Shown here in pieces: positions 28,196 through 36,738 of a DNA stretch of 64,000 nucleotides (position 1 is its first letter; each line of letters begins with the position of its first letter). Both the position numbers and the translations under genes were made by a program. The stretch spans positions 1,736,001-1,800,000 of the forward strand of contig NZ_CP016379.1 in NCBI RefSeq assembly GCF_003991135.1. The letters run 5' to 3'. A model generated the notes under the pieces. It was not told the DNA's origin, ran no database searches, and saw only the letters and a program-made list of their open reading frames with translations. The DNA comes from Anoxybacter fermentans. GTDB lineage: Bacteria; Bacillota; Halanaerobiia; DY22613.

Positions 28196-29155
28196 TTAAC
28201 CTTTAAACTGAAAACACCTCTTACACAAATCATTTTTATATATAGGATTCACAGAAAAGTCATTCCAGAATTCCTTCAGATTTTGACTATTAAATGGGTT
28301 TTGTCCGGGATTAAATTTATACTCAGGCGGTAAATAAAAACATGGTTTCAAAAACTCTTTTTCTGTGATTACTACTGAATTATAGGGGACTCCACACACT
28401 CTAGGCATTAACAAATTCTCTTCATAAAAACTTTTAAAATAAGTTATATAATCATATAATAATTGTTTACTCTGGATAAGTTTAGGTATAGCTAACTGGG
28501 CATCTAATTTAAACATTTGCTCAATCTCTTCTTTAAAAACAAAAATATCATCTTTGGTCAATAACAGTTCTTCCTTTACTTTATCCTTTAACTCCTCTTC
28601 TCTTCCAAAACATCCCCCTCTAATTTCCGGGACGACAAAATAAATTCCATTAGCTCTTAAAGTAGATACTTTATACAATATTTTAGACAGACGATCATGA
28701 TTTTTCTTTTGTATCATACAGGAAAGCCAAACCTGAATTCTATCATCATAATCCTTTACCATATCAATAAATCTTAATATTTTTGGATAAAAATCTACTC
28801 CCCGGATAGATTTATATAATCTAGCGGTATCACCATCAAAAGAAATACTATAGGAATCAATATAATCTTTTACCTGATTAAATAATGAATTTATCCTATT
28901 ACCATTGGTACAAAGAATAGTTATAAAGCCATACTCATTAGCCAATCTAGCTATCTCAATAAAATCCGGGTGCAGGGTAGGTTCCCCACCGGTTAGAAAA
29001 ATAGTATTACCACCCTGATTAGCAAAATGATAATAAATCTCTTCGATAACTGATAAATCCAGATAATATTTAGTTTTTTGCTGCCAATATGAACAGGCTC
29101 TACACCGACTATCACATCTGTTAGTCAAAATCAAAAAGCATGTACTTATCGTCAT
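28196..29155 (-). CDS. Stand-alone radical SAM protein
   Basis: 319 residues. Canonical Cx3Cx2C at C14, C18, C21 (TNRCDSRCRACSYW), then the SAM-binding TGGEPTLHP near 56-64 and SISFDGDTARLYKSIRG. A short C-terminal extension carries further cysteines (PRVCGVPYNS, FLKPCFYLPP, LCKRCFQF), which looks like a reduced SPASM/twitch region that could hold an auxiliary Fe-S cluster. A purine-rich AAGGGGGG site precedes the ATG. No peptide or partner gene is adjacent, so the substrate is unknown. Confidence 0.85.
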   Translation of the reverse strand: MTISTCFLILTNRCDSRCRACSYWQQKTKYYLDLSVIEEIYYHFANQGGNTIFLTGGEPTLHPDFIEIARLANEYGFITILCTNGNRINSLFNQVKDYIDSYSISFDGDTARLYKSIRGVDFYPKILRFIDMVKDYDDRIQVWLSCMIQKKNHDRLSKILYKVSTLRANGIYFVVPEIRGGCFGREEELKDKVKEELLLTKDDIFVFKEEIEQMFKLDAQLAIPKLIQSKQLLYDYITYFKSFYEENLLMPRVCGVPYNSVVITEKEFLKPCFYLPPEYKFNPGQNPFNSQNLKEFWNDFSVNPIYKNDLCKRCFQFKG

Positions 29156-29248
29156 CTGCCACTACCCCCCCTTCCCTTTTTGTTAGTTTAATCATCATAA
29201 TATTATCCTTATGTCAATTTAATCCTGTCTTTATTTAAAATTTTAAAA

Positions 29249-29272
29249 AAACCTACCCCTTGGGGCAGGTTT
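29249..29272 (-). terminator. Terminator of the C_GCAxxG_C_C gene
   Basis: AAACCTGCCCC-AAG-GGGTAGGTTT stem followed by TTTTTAAA on the minus strand. It overlaps the stop codon region. Confidence 0.85.
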
Positions 29273-29663
29273 ATTCCATCAAATCCTCAGCATATTCAAG
29301 CAATTTTTCTACCAATTCAGCACAAAACGGCAAAAAATCATCTTCAGGTCTGATTTCATGACAGTGAGTTGATTTATATAGCTTTTCTGCATAGTCCATC
29401 AGTTGTTTTACTTTCTCATGTAAAATTTCGTTTATTTCATCTCCCATCTGCCTTCCATATCTACGACCTAAACTCATAACAATACCTGAAATAGCACCGC
29501 AGATCTCACCTGTGGCAAACCCGCCGCCAAAACCACCGGCTAGCTTAAGACCAAAATTCAACTCCTCCTGTGATAGATCCTCATTTAATGCAATCCAGGT
29601 AGCTTCAGAGCAACTATAACCAGATTCAAATAGCTCTCGACCACGTTTGGAAATCTTAGACAT
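29271..29663 (-). CDS. C_GCAxxG_C_C family redox protein
   Basis: 130 residues. Family signature cysteines: SGYSCSEA (C18), GGGFATGEICGAISG (Cys in the GxCGAxxG core), CHEI and FCAELV near the C-terminus. Members are small, probably metal- or redox-active proteins, often selenoproteins; here every key position is Cys. Function is not established. An AGGAGG-type site precedes the ATG. It is separated from a HesB-like selenoprotein candidate by a MITE-like element. Confidence 0.87.
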   Translation of the reverse strand: MSKISKRGRELFESGYSCSEATWIALNEDLSQEELNFGLKLAGGFGGGFATGEICGAISGIVMSLGRRYGRQMGDEINEILHEKVKQLMDYAEKLYKSTHCHEIRPEDDFLPFCAELVEKLLEYAEDLME

Positions 29664-29700
29664 TAGTATAACCTCCTATTCTAATCAATATTATGATTAA

Positions 29701-29909
29701 ACTGCAAAAAGCTAATTTTGAGTGACATAGAAATTTTTCGTTTAACCATCTTAGTGAGATTTCAGTCGAAATAAGGTCTCATCTGAGGATTGATGAGCTA
29801 ATCAAGGGCCAGGAGGGCCTATTGATTAGTGTACCTTATTTCGACTGAAATTGAACTTTAGATGGTTCGAAAAATTTCTTTATAAAGCGAAAAATTAGCT
29901 TTTTGCAGT
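29701..29909. repeat. Palindromic MITE-like element, copy 7 (long form)
   Basis: Full-length form. Outer arms ATTTCAGTCGAAATAAGGT / ACCTTATTTCGACTGAAAT differ from copies 5 and 8 at paired positions. TATTA occurs just outside TGATT/GATCA on both sides, a possible target duplication. Confidence 0.92.
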
Positions 29910-30063
29910 AAGATCATATTATTAATTCTAAATTCAAGTATACAACATTTTTCAAAACTTGCCTTTGGTTTTTATAACAAAAATTATTCTCTTCACTTGT
30001 AAAGTTGACAACATAAAAAATTTATAAATCACCGCCCTCTCTAATAATTCATCAGTAAATAAC

Positions 30064-30095
30064 AAAAGACAGCGGTCATAAAACCACTGTCTTTT
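30064..30095 (-). terminator. Terminator of the HesB-like gene
   Basis: AAAGACAGTGGT-TTTATG-ACCGCTGTCTTT stem, 12 bases beyond the stop codon of the HesB-like gene on the minus strand. Confidence 0.82.
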
Positions 30096-30106
30096 ATTTT
30101 TTAAGC

Positions 30107-30394
30107 TTATGTTATAATACCTGACACCCATAATTTCTTAAAAATACCAAATCCCCGCACATCTATTACTACTTCCGATGCAGTCTTTGCATTCTTAAAA
30201 AGATGAACCCGGTAATTATCAACTTCATATTTTTTATATCCATCAGAAGCTGGCTTACCTACATTCACGGTAGGTTTAAAAGTAAAACCATGTCAGCCAC
30301 CAGATACAATGGTTAAACTAATCGTTATATCCTGATCTCCCATTTTCTTCAGATAGTCTTTCGCAGCTGGAGTAATAATTATATTTGGATCCAA
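30107..30394 (-). CDS. HesB/IscA-like selenoprotein candidate (in-frame UGA)
   Basis: One open frame of 96 codons broken only by TGA at 30295-30293 (residue 34). It starts at TTG 30394, 8 bases after GGGAGG, and ends at TAA 30107. Translation before UGA is MDPNIIITPAAKDYLKKMG and ends IVSGG; after UGA it continues HGFTFKPTVNVGKPASDGY. This matches the HesB/IscA pattern G-G-G-C-S-G-F, with the UGA exactly at the conserved cluster-binding Cys. HesB-like selenoproteins are known in anaerobes. About 23 bases after UGA there is a hairpin with arms ACCTAC/GTAGGT, loop CGTGAAT and outer arms GGTTT/AAGCC, which fits a bacterial SECIS element. A promoter and terminator frame the gene. The alternative is a nonsense pseudogene. 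Confidence 0.78.
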
Positions 30395-30446
30395 CTCATA
30401 AACCTCCCTTAAATACCCCGATGCCCTGGGGGTGTATTTTAACTAT

Positions 30447-30476
30447 AGTATATCATATTCTTAATTTCTTTGTCAA
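30447..30476 (-). promoter_or_regulatory. Sigma-A type promoter of the HesB-like gene
   Basis: TTGACA (30476-30471), an 18-base spacer, and an extended -10 TGATATACT (core 30452-30447). The transcript leader then contains AATACACCCC..GGGGTATT, a possible small hairpin just before the ribosome site. Confidence 0.82.
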
Positions 30477-30677
30477 TGGCAAATCGTCATCTTTCGATAA
30501 ATAGATTTTGCAGGATAAAAATATTAACTATAGAAATATTTATGTTAAAGCCACATCAGATCAAAAACTTTTTCTAAAAAGGCCAGCAACAGTCAAACCT
30601 GACCCGATTACATAATAATAAAAATTTCTCAGATCCTGAATATATTTCATTAAAAGAAAAAATCCTTAAATGATTAT

Positions 30678-30886
30678 ACTGCAAAAAGCTAATCTTGAAC
30701 GACATAGAAATTTTTTGCCAAATAATCTTAGCGAGATTTCCGACGAAATAAGGTCTCATCACAGGAGTTGATGAGCTAATCAAGAGCCAGGAGGGCCCTT
30801 TGATTAGGAAGCCTTATTTCGGCGGAAATTGAGCTTTAGATGATTCGAAAAATATCTCAAGAAGCGAAAAATTAGCTTTTTGCAGT
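30678..30886. repeat. Palindromic MITE-like element, copy 8 (long form)
   Basis: Full-length, ends ACTGCAAAAAGC and GCTTTTTGCAGT, internal hairpins with loops CAGGAGTT and CCAGGAGG. Ends 36 bases before the start of the methyltransferase gene. Confidence 0.92.
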
Positions 30887-30921
30887 TTGACCTTAAATAT
30901 TATCTAAAGGAGTTGCTTTTT

Positions 30922-31596
30922 ATGTTTTTTGATAAAATTGCAGATTCATATGATAAATGGTATGAGACTAAATTGGGTTCCTTTGTTGATGAGGTAGAAA
31001 CAAAACTTGCTTTTGATTTTTTCCAACCTACAAAGGGTATGAAAATTTTAGATGTGGGATGCGGTACAGGTAATTTTAGCATCAAGTTGGCAAAAAAAGG
31101 TTGTAAGGTTATTGGAGTCGATATCTCCGATGCTATGCTCGAAATTGCCAGAAAAAAAGCTAAATCAAATAATCTGAATATTACTTTTTACAATATGAAT
31201 GTATATGATCTAGATTTCGATGATGAAACATTCGATGCTATCTTTTCTATGGCAGCCTTTGAATTTATAAAAGAACCTGAAAAGGCATTTAAAGAAATGA
31301 TGCGGGTCTTAAAACCAGGTGGCCAACTCCTCATCGGAACAATACATAAAGATTCACACTGGGGAAGATTATATTTAAAACAGGCCTGTAAACCTGATTC
31401 CATCTTCAGATTTGCTAATTTTAAAACCCTAAAGGAACTGGAAGATCTGGATAGAAAGAACCTGATCAAAAGTGGTGAATGTCTTTTCATTCCTCCTGAT
31501 ATAAGGGAAGATGAAATTTCCTGGGAAAAAGAAAGAGAATTATCCCAGAGTGAGAGGGGAGGCTTTATCTGCGCTTTATGGAAAAAAACAGAATAA
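30922..31596 (+). CDS. Class I SAM-dependent methyltransferase
   Basis: 224 residues from ATG 30922, chosen because TAAAGGAG precedes it; a longer frame begins inside the repeat upstream. Motif I is ILDVGCGTGNFSIKLAKKG, motif II VIGVDISDAMLEIARKKAK, and FDAIFSMAAFEFIKEPEKAFKEMMRVLKPGGQLLIGTI follows, all typical of UbiE/COQ5-like small-molecule methyltransferases. The substrate is unknown. Its last 33 codons recur as a damaged copy at 45535-45632, so a relative once existed beside the peptide island. Confidence 0.88.
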   Translation: MFFDKIADSYDKWYETKLGSFVDEVETKLAFDFFQPTKGMKILDVGCGTGNFSIKLAKKGCKVIGVDISDAMLEIARKKAKSNNLNITFYNMNVYDLDFDDETFDAIFSMAAFEFIKEPEKAFKEMMRVLKPGGQLLIGTIHKDSHWGRLYLKQACKPDSIFRFANFKTLKELEDLDRKNLIKSGECLFIPPDIREDEISWEKERELSQSERGGFICALWKKTE

Positions 31597-31676
31597 TGTC
31601 CTACCAGATCAGTTTTTATCTATTAAAGACAGATAATATATAGATTTTTCGTTAATCATAACCATCTCCAATATCT

Positions 31677-32243
31677 GTGGCTGTATCGCGTATCAATAGG
31701 GCCAGAGCAATACTAGATGATAAAGGGTATGGTGAAAGCTTACATCAGGCAATTAAAGAAGTTCTTGATTATCATAAGTGGTTTAAATTTATATTATATT
31801 ATCAAAAAGAAGGGGAGCGTAAAAAAGAACTGACCAATCATGTATTTTATACCTTTAGTGGTGGGGAAAAAGCAATGGACATGTATATTCCACTTTTTTC
31901 GGCAGTTTATTCACATTCTATGCAGGCCCGGAAGGATGCTCCGAGGATTATAACACTTGATGAAGCTTTTACCGGTGTTGATGAAAATAATATTCGGGAT
32001 ATGTTTGCTTTAGTAGAAGATTTTATTATAAACTCTCAGGCCCTTTGGGGTGATTATGATACTGTTCCTGAGCTATCCATTGCAGAATTGATTCGACCGA
32101 AAAATGTCAATTATGTAAGTGTGATTCATTATTATTGGGATGGAAAAGTTCGACATTTGAATATACCTTTTGAGATAGAAGAAACCATGGTACAATATGG
32201 GATTAATGTTCAAGGGGGATGGTTCTTTTTTATTGCCTTATAG
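31677..32243 (+). pseudogene. C-terminal remnant of a TIGR02680 / JetC-type SMC-like ATPase
   Basis: 188 residues in frame. The ABC signature FSGGEKAMDMYIPLFSAVYS and Walker B/D-loop PRIITLDEAFTGVDENNIRDMFAL are the C-terminal head half of a very large SMC/MukB-like protein. The wording YTFSGGEKAMDMYIPLF and LDYHKWFKF fits TIGR02680, the JetC of one Wadjet type. The N-terminal head and coiled coil are missing, and the frame ends fused to unrelated sequence. So it is a fossil and not a functional defence ATPase. Confidence 0.72.
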
Positions 32244-32379
32244 ATTTCTTCTGGTGACAAAAGATAATTTAATTTGTTATACTCTTCATAAAAAAGCGCA
32301 AAATAAAACGATATTGGGCTACATTCTGGGCTGTTAGATAAGTTGTCTCTACAACTTTTTCAGTTAAATGACGCTTCAC
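32215..32379 (-). pseudogene. N-terminal remnant of a TIGR02677 / JetA-like protein
   Basis: From a GTG at 32379 (AGGAGG-type site upstream) the minus strand reads VKRHLTEKVVETTYLTAQNVAQYRFILRFF. After a one-base frameshift in a T run it continues YEEYNKLNYLLSPEEIYKAIKKN. YLTA.N...YR.ILRFFYE is how TIGR02677 (JetA-like) proteins begin. It stops at TGA after about 53 codons and lies convergent with the JetC fragment, so an ancestral Wadjet operon has been deleted and rearranged here. Confidence 0.6.
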
Positions 32380-32442
32380 ACCTATTTCCTCCTAAACCAG
32401 CTTTTTAATATACTTATTCGTAGTTATACTACAAAATCCCTA

Positions 32443-32505
32443 TTTGGTAAATATTTTAAAATCATGTAATAATGTTGTGAGTTCTGTCTCGGTTATTTTT
32501 AACAT
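32443..32505 (-). CDS. Tiny open frame or fragment of unknown nature
   Basis: 20 codons (MLKITETELTTLLHDFKIFT) after a clear GGAGG site, then a stop. It may be the start of a deleted gene upstream of the JetA remnant. I do not recognise it. Confidence 0.25.
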
Positions 32506-33035
32506 AAACCGAATACCTCCTTCTCTTTTAAGTGTAATAAATGTGTTACTGGTTATCTTGTAATTCTAACTTTTTCACTATACTTTAACCAGCTTTAAAG
32601 AACTTTTATAACCGTCCCTCTAACCTCAGAAAATTCTAACATAATAATCTATTTTATTATTCTATAAATAGTAATGATATAAAATTAATACATAGCAACA
32701 GCCTTAAAACACAGAGAAAATAAACCCAATCATCAAATAATCTCAAGCAGTCTATATTTTCCAAATTGCTTATCTATTAGCCAGATGTCTTGATAATCAA
32801 ATAAGCAATAAAGTCCTGGATAATATTTTCCAGGACTATCTATAAATCTATAATTTTTTATAAACCTGTTCCATAACACTTACTTCTTTCTTAAAAAATT
32901 CTTTTTTATCCTCCGGTAATGGTTAATCAAATCTTAAGCCCCACAGAAATTTGAGTTCTTAATCCATATCACATTTTGTCCAAAAAAATTAAGGGGCTAA
33001 AGAGACCCGTAAAACCCTTAAATTCTAATCATTAC
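32506..33035. other. Gene-free stretch with a bidirectional hairpin
   Basis: About 530 bases of decayed DNA. The minus strand near 32850-32930 reads PLPEDKKEFFKKEVSVMEQVYKKL before a stop, probably the tail of a lost gene. A GTCCTGGA..TCCAGGAC hairpin at 32813-32836 follows that tail. No complete gene is visible. Confidence 0.5.
32813..32836. terminator. GTCCTGGA hairpin (probable terminator)
   Basis: Perfect 8-bp stem GTCCTGGA / TCCAGGAC with an AT loop, following a decayed minus-strand frame. Confidence 0.55.
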
Positions 33036-33105
33036 CATATTTAGTTTTAAAACTAAGGGTGTAAAATTCTTTAATCAAATCAGTTAATAAATTAAGCTGT
33101 CTTGC
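33036..33105 (-). mobile_element. IS256-family remnant
   Basis: ATTACCATATTTAGTTTTAAA and TTCTTTAATCAAATCAGTTAATAAA are the same words found within the IS256 transposase fragment at 43210-43375, brought together here by a deletion. Confidence 0.6.
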
Positions 33106-33181
33106 TTTGCTTTATTAAGTTTCCAACTCATAACCTCTAAATTCTCCTTTCGTTAACCGACGAGGTTTATATACATTACAC

Positions 33182-33247
33182 ACCTAACGTATTGCGGGTA
33201 TGCGAAGCCCTAAGCGTAGCGAAGGTTTCGTATATCCGCTGTTATCG
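33182..33247 (-). other. attC-like recombination site behind a gene cassette
   Basis: Read on the minus strand, about ten bases after the methyltransferase stop: CGATAAC, then CGGATATACGAAACC, a short centre, GCTTCGCATACCCGC, and finally CGTTAGGTG. The end box GTTAGGT fits the integron R' consensus GTTRRRY. The opposite box (..TAAC) is its imperfect mate, and the inner arms pair with unpaired bases as in attC folded sites. Length about 66 bp. No integrase gene is in the window, so this would be an orphan (CALIN-type) cassette. Confidence 0.5.
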
Positions 33248-33256
33248 GAAGTACCT

Positions 33257-33823
33257 CTATACATTTTTCACCATTTCTAAATAGAAAATTTTATCCTTAT
33301 GCCATTCGTTTATTAACTTAAAACCTGTTTCTTTTGCTAATTTCTTAAAATACTCGCTATTCTGTTGTTTATCCCATTTTACTCCATATCCGGTTTCTAT
33401 TTCTTCATTTGGAAGGAATATTTTTAATTGGACCACGAAAATATCATAACCTTTTTGCTTTTCAGGTATCTCAACATCCCATATTAGAAACTTTCTATTG
33501 CTTTTCAAAACTTGGTAAACCTCTTTAAATACTTTTACATGATCACTCTCAGGAATATACATCAAAGAGAAGAAAGAAGTACATATGTCAAATGATTCGG
33601 GAAGAAATTTTAAATTTCTGGCATCCATTACTATTTTTAAGGCATCATTTTTTATCTCCTGTAATTCCTCTTCTCTCATATCGATGGCGACAACTTGCCT
33701 ACCATTCAATTTTCCTATTATTCCTTCTCCACCGCCTCCCAGGTCTAAAATAAATCCGTTCGTTTTTATTGGACTTAGTTTAACCTCTTGGAGATTAGTC
33801 CCATAATACTTTTCATCTTTCAT
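33257..33823 (-). CDS. Class I SAM-dependent methyltransferase (possible cassette gene)
   Basis: 188 residues. NGFILDLGGGGEGIIGKL (motif I), QVVAIDMREEELQEI (motif II), LKIVMDARNLKFLPESFDICTSFFSLMYIPE and a later VLKSNRKFLIWDVE fit a small SAM-binding fold. Substrate unknown. It stops just before an attC-like site, in the orientation expected for an integron cassette. The upstream flank has been overrun by an IS6-like end, so a second attC cannot be seen. Confidence 0.78.
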   Translation of the reverse strand: MKDEKYYGTNLQEVKLSPIKTNGFILDLGGGGEGIIGKLNGRQVVAIDMREEELQEIKNDALKIVMDARNLKFLPESFDICTSFFSLMYIPESDHVKVFKEVYQVLKSNRKFLIWDVEIPEKQKGYDIFVVQLKIFLPNEEIETGYGVKWDKQQNSEYFKKLAKETGFKLINEWHKDKIFYLEMVKNV

Positions 33824-34064
33824 TTATTCCACCTCGTTTTAAAGGCACTGTTCCGTCAAATTTTCTCCCTTTTCCAAGGGACAAAAGCTTGGTTTTTCCT
33901 TGTAGGGTCAGGATTTTCCTAAAAAAGAAGGAATCCCTCCCCCTGGAGTAGTAGGTAGTAGTTAACCAAACCAAAACTCACTACACCCAGAATGGAGGGA
34001 TTCGTAAGTTATGATTCGTCAACCACTACTCAATATCCTCTTAAATTCTTTATTAAATTTTCTT

Positions 34065-35459
34065 GGGTCTATAATTAATGTTGTGAAGAAAAAATTATAA
34101 AAAATAAAAAGGCATTTGCTGGCTCCGTTGAATTAATTAGTTGCGAACTAAAAACCAAAGAAAGGAGTCCAGCAAATGCAATATAATAATATCATAAAAT
34201 TTCTTGATTTGCCAGACATTATTGCAACTGAAATTATTTCAACGGAGGACAGATATATTTTTATTGCTGAAGCAAAGAAAAATCATATTGTGTGTCCTCA
34301 GTGTGGTAATATCACTAATAAAATCCATGATACAAAATGGCAAAATATTAGAGACATCCCCATAAGAGGTAAACTAGTAATCATTAGACTTCTAAAGAAA
34401 AGATATCGTTGTCCTTATTGTCATAAGAGGGGTATCCCTGAAAAATATGAAAGTATTGATAAATATGCCCGTAAAACCAAACGCTTTGATAAATATCTTG
34501 CTAAAGAAACTGTCAGCAAGGATTATTCTAAAGTTGCTAAAGAAAACGGGTTAAGTTATACAGCTGTTAATAATGCAGTTAAAAAAGTAATTGACCCTCT
34601 CATTGAACAACAACTTTCAAAACTTAGTCAATTAAAAGCCATCAGTATCGATGAATTTGCAGTTTTAAAACGCCATAAATATGGAGTTAGCATTACAGAT
34701 CCAATTAATCGGGAGTTAATTGACATTTTACCTACTCGCAAAAAGGATGATTTAATTAACTACTTTAATTGTTGGGAAGATGAACAAAGACGGCAAATTC
34801 AATCGATTTCTATGGATATGTGGCGTCCGTTTAAAGCAGTAGCAGATGCAGCATTTACTCATGCAAAAATTGTTATAGATAAATTTCACCTTGTAACTTT
34901 AATGAACAAAGCCCTTGACGAAGTTAGAAAACAAGTTCAACAAACAGTAAATAATCATCAGAGAAGAAAGTTTTTTCAAATTCGTTTATTACTCCAAAAA
35001 CGAGCTGAAGAACTGACAAATGAAGAACATGAAAAGCTCATCGAATTATTTGAACTCAGCCCAGCTTTAGAAAAAGCCTGGGAACTAAAAGAGGAATTCA
35101 GAGACTTATTGCAGCTAGATGATGTAAAAGAAGCTACCAGAGCTCTAAAAAGGTGGTATAAAGAAGTAATAAAAAGCAAGCTGATACCTTTTTACCAGGT
35201 AAAAAAGATAATACAAAGATGGGAAGAAAAAATACTAAATTATTTTAAGACTAAGATAACCAATGGCTTTGCTGAGGGTATCAATAACAAGATTAAATTG
35301 ATCAAAAGGATTGGATATGGTGTTCCAAATGTTATGAATTTAAGGAGAAGAGTATTTAATTCAATGTTAAGTTATTAAATTTAAATGTTTATTCCAAAAT
35401 CACTTCACCAATCAATTCAACGGAGCCAACTTATCTTTCACAACATTTGACGGAGAGCC
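34065..35459 (+). mobile_element. ISL3-family insertion sequence, copy B (complete)
   Basis: 1395 bp, with inverted ends as copy A, in the opposite orientation, flanked by the 8-base duplication ATTTTCTT (34057-34064 and 35460-35467). It is inserted into the IS6-like transposase reading frame. Confidence 0.95.
34176..35378 (+). CDS. ISL3-family transposase (copy B, intact)
   Basis: 400 residues, nearly identical to copy A and sharing all motifs (zinc ribbon, IDEFAV, SMDMWRPF, NGFAEGINNKIKL). The small differences (for example K/R and D/N changes) match copy C better than copy A, so B and C are the closer pair. Confidence 0.97.
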   Translation: MQYNNIIKFLDLPDIIATEIISTEDRYIFIAEAKKNHIVCPQCGNITNKIHDTKWQNIRDIPIRGKLVIIRLLKKRYRCPYCHKRGIPEKYESIDKYARKTKRFDKYLAKETVSKDYSKVAKENGLSYTAVNNAVKKVIDPLIEQQLSKLSQLKAISIDEFAVLKRHKYGVSITDPINRELIDILPTRKKDDLINYFNCWEDEQRRQIQSISMDMWRPFKAVADAAFTHAKIVIDKFHLVTLMNKALDEVRKQVQQTVNNHQRRKFFQIRLLLQKRAEELTNEEHEKLIELFELSPALEKAWELKEEFRDLLQLDDVKEATRALKRWYKEVIKSKLIPFYQVKKIIQRWEEKILNYFKTKITNGFAEGINNKIKLIKRIGYGVPNVMNLRRRVFNSMLSY

Positions 35460-35579
35460 ATTTTCTTCTTAATCTCTTTTTAATTCTTTCACAATATTTC
35501 CGTGTTGATTTTAAACCATCTAACTAGATTGATGACAGCTACTCTAAACTAAACAACCTTGATGATCCTTTACCTCTCG

Positions 35580-36734
35580 TAAAACCTGTTTACAAAGATT
35601 ATCAAACATTACTCGCTGAAGCTGAAAAAAATGGACAACCAATCAAACCTGTACGCAGAATTAAATCTTTAAATGTTGATGTCAATGAATGCCCACACTG
35701 TGGAACCCCTGAAGATTATCGCAGACCCTTTGGACGTGATCCAGATGGATATCAAAAAATTCAGTGTAAAGTTTGTAAATATCAATGGGCTCCTCATCAA
35801 CCTAAAACACATCCTACATACTATTGCCCATTTTGTGGTTATGCTCTCTCTAAAGAAAAACATAGAAAACATTACACCAAATACAAATGTAAAAACGATA
35901 ACTGCCCTAAATAGGTTAATCAACGTAAAAGATATCGTTATCGTGCTTTTGATTTTGATCCAGATGAGTTAGAAATCTCATCTCCACAAAAAACACCAGT
36001 TAACCTGGCTAACAGCCATTACGGAACTTTTATAATCTCTAAAGCTATTGATTTCTATATCGGATTAGGTCTTTCTTTACAACAAACTATACAGGCTATC
36101 AAACTAACCTGGCAAGTTTCTCTCTCAAAAGAGATTATTCAAAAATGGACAGTTTCATTAGCTGCTAAATTGGCACCTTTGATCCCAAAACTGCCTTTAC
36201 CTTTATCCGGTATTGTTGCTATCGATGAAACCTATATCAAAGTTAAAGGCAAATGACACTAATTATTTACAGCCATCGATGGTAAACATGGTTTTGTCAT
36301 CACTCAACATCTCTCTAAACATCGTGATGCTAAAGCTGCTCTTACAATTCTACGAAGGGTCATCGAACAATACGATGATAAAAAATTCACTCTAGTGACC
36401 GATAAAGCTCCAATCTATGAAGTTGTCGTACATGCTGCTAAAGTATTTTCACCATCAGATTAAAGGGCTTTTTCCCTATGGAATAGTCGATTACAGCAAT
36501 AAAGTTTATCGGCCTTACAAAAACATAGTAAAACGCTTCTTTGGAACTTATAAATCACATTATAAACGACATAAAAGCTTCAGTTCTTTCGAAGGTGCTA
36601 TCTCTCATGCAATACTGTATCAGTTGTATTTCAACTACTTAAAACCCCATGATTCATTTGGCGGTAAACCACCTTTACAGATTACAGACTCCACTGGTCG
36701 AATAATTGAAAACTGGGCACAACTCATCAGATGA
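35580..36734 (+). pseudogene. IS6/IS240-like DDE transposase, broken
   Basis: Read-through translation gives an N-terminal double zinc ribbon (ECPHCG..CKVCKYQW; YYCPFCGYAL..CKNDNCPK), a helical region (ISKAIDFYIGLGLSLQQTIQAIKL), and the catalytic DDE domain: IVAIDETYIKVKGK, stop, HYLFTAIDGKHGFVI, then TDKAPIYEVV and NIVKRFFGTYKSHYKRH (the Glu-region block). Stops and a frameshift near 36460 split it. A second, shorter wreck of the same gene lies at 58220-58800. Confidence 0.8.
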
Positions 36735-36738
36735 TTAT

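Larger units (their letters stand above)
33842..36734 (+). mobile_element. Decayed IS6/IS240-like element, copy 1, interrupted by ISL3 copy B
   Basis: The left end (GGCACTGTTCCGTCAAATTTT) recurs at 58092. The transposase frame begins at ATG 34011 (MIRQPLLNILLN), is split by ISL3 copy B at about 34064/35460, and resumes as KPVRRIKSLNVDVNECPHCG near 35640. Two zinc-ribbon-like CxxC pairs precede a DDE core with IVAIDETYIKVKGK. At least two in-frame stops (near 35912 and 36254) and frameshifts make it non-functional. Confidence 0.75.

Noticed and set aside
28196-29155. The 28-kb radical SAM protein as part of a RiPP locus
   Set aside because: I found no small peptide frame with a good ribosome site next to it; it lies between a repeat and a C_GCAxxG_C_C gene.
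30574-30783. 69-residue minus-strand frame
   Set aside because: It lies mostly inside a palindromic MITE-like element and has no family resemblance.
7544-30886. Regularly recurring repeats that could suggest a CRISPR array
   Set aside because: Copies are 120-210 bp, palindromic, kilobases apart and separated by genes, with no spacers and no cas genes.
33257-33823. Methyltransferase at 33 kb as a tailoring enzyme of the peptide island
   Set aside because: It is 12 kb away, beyond several insertion elements, and looks like a separate cassette.
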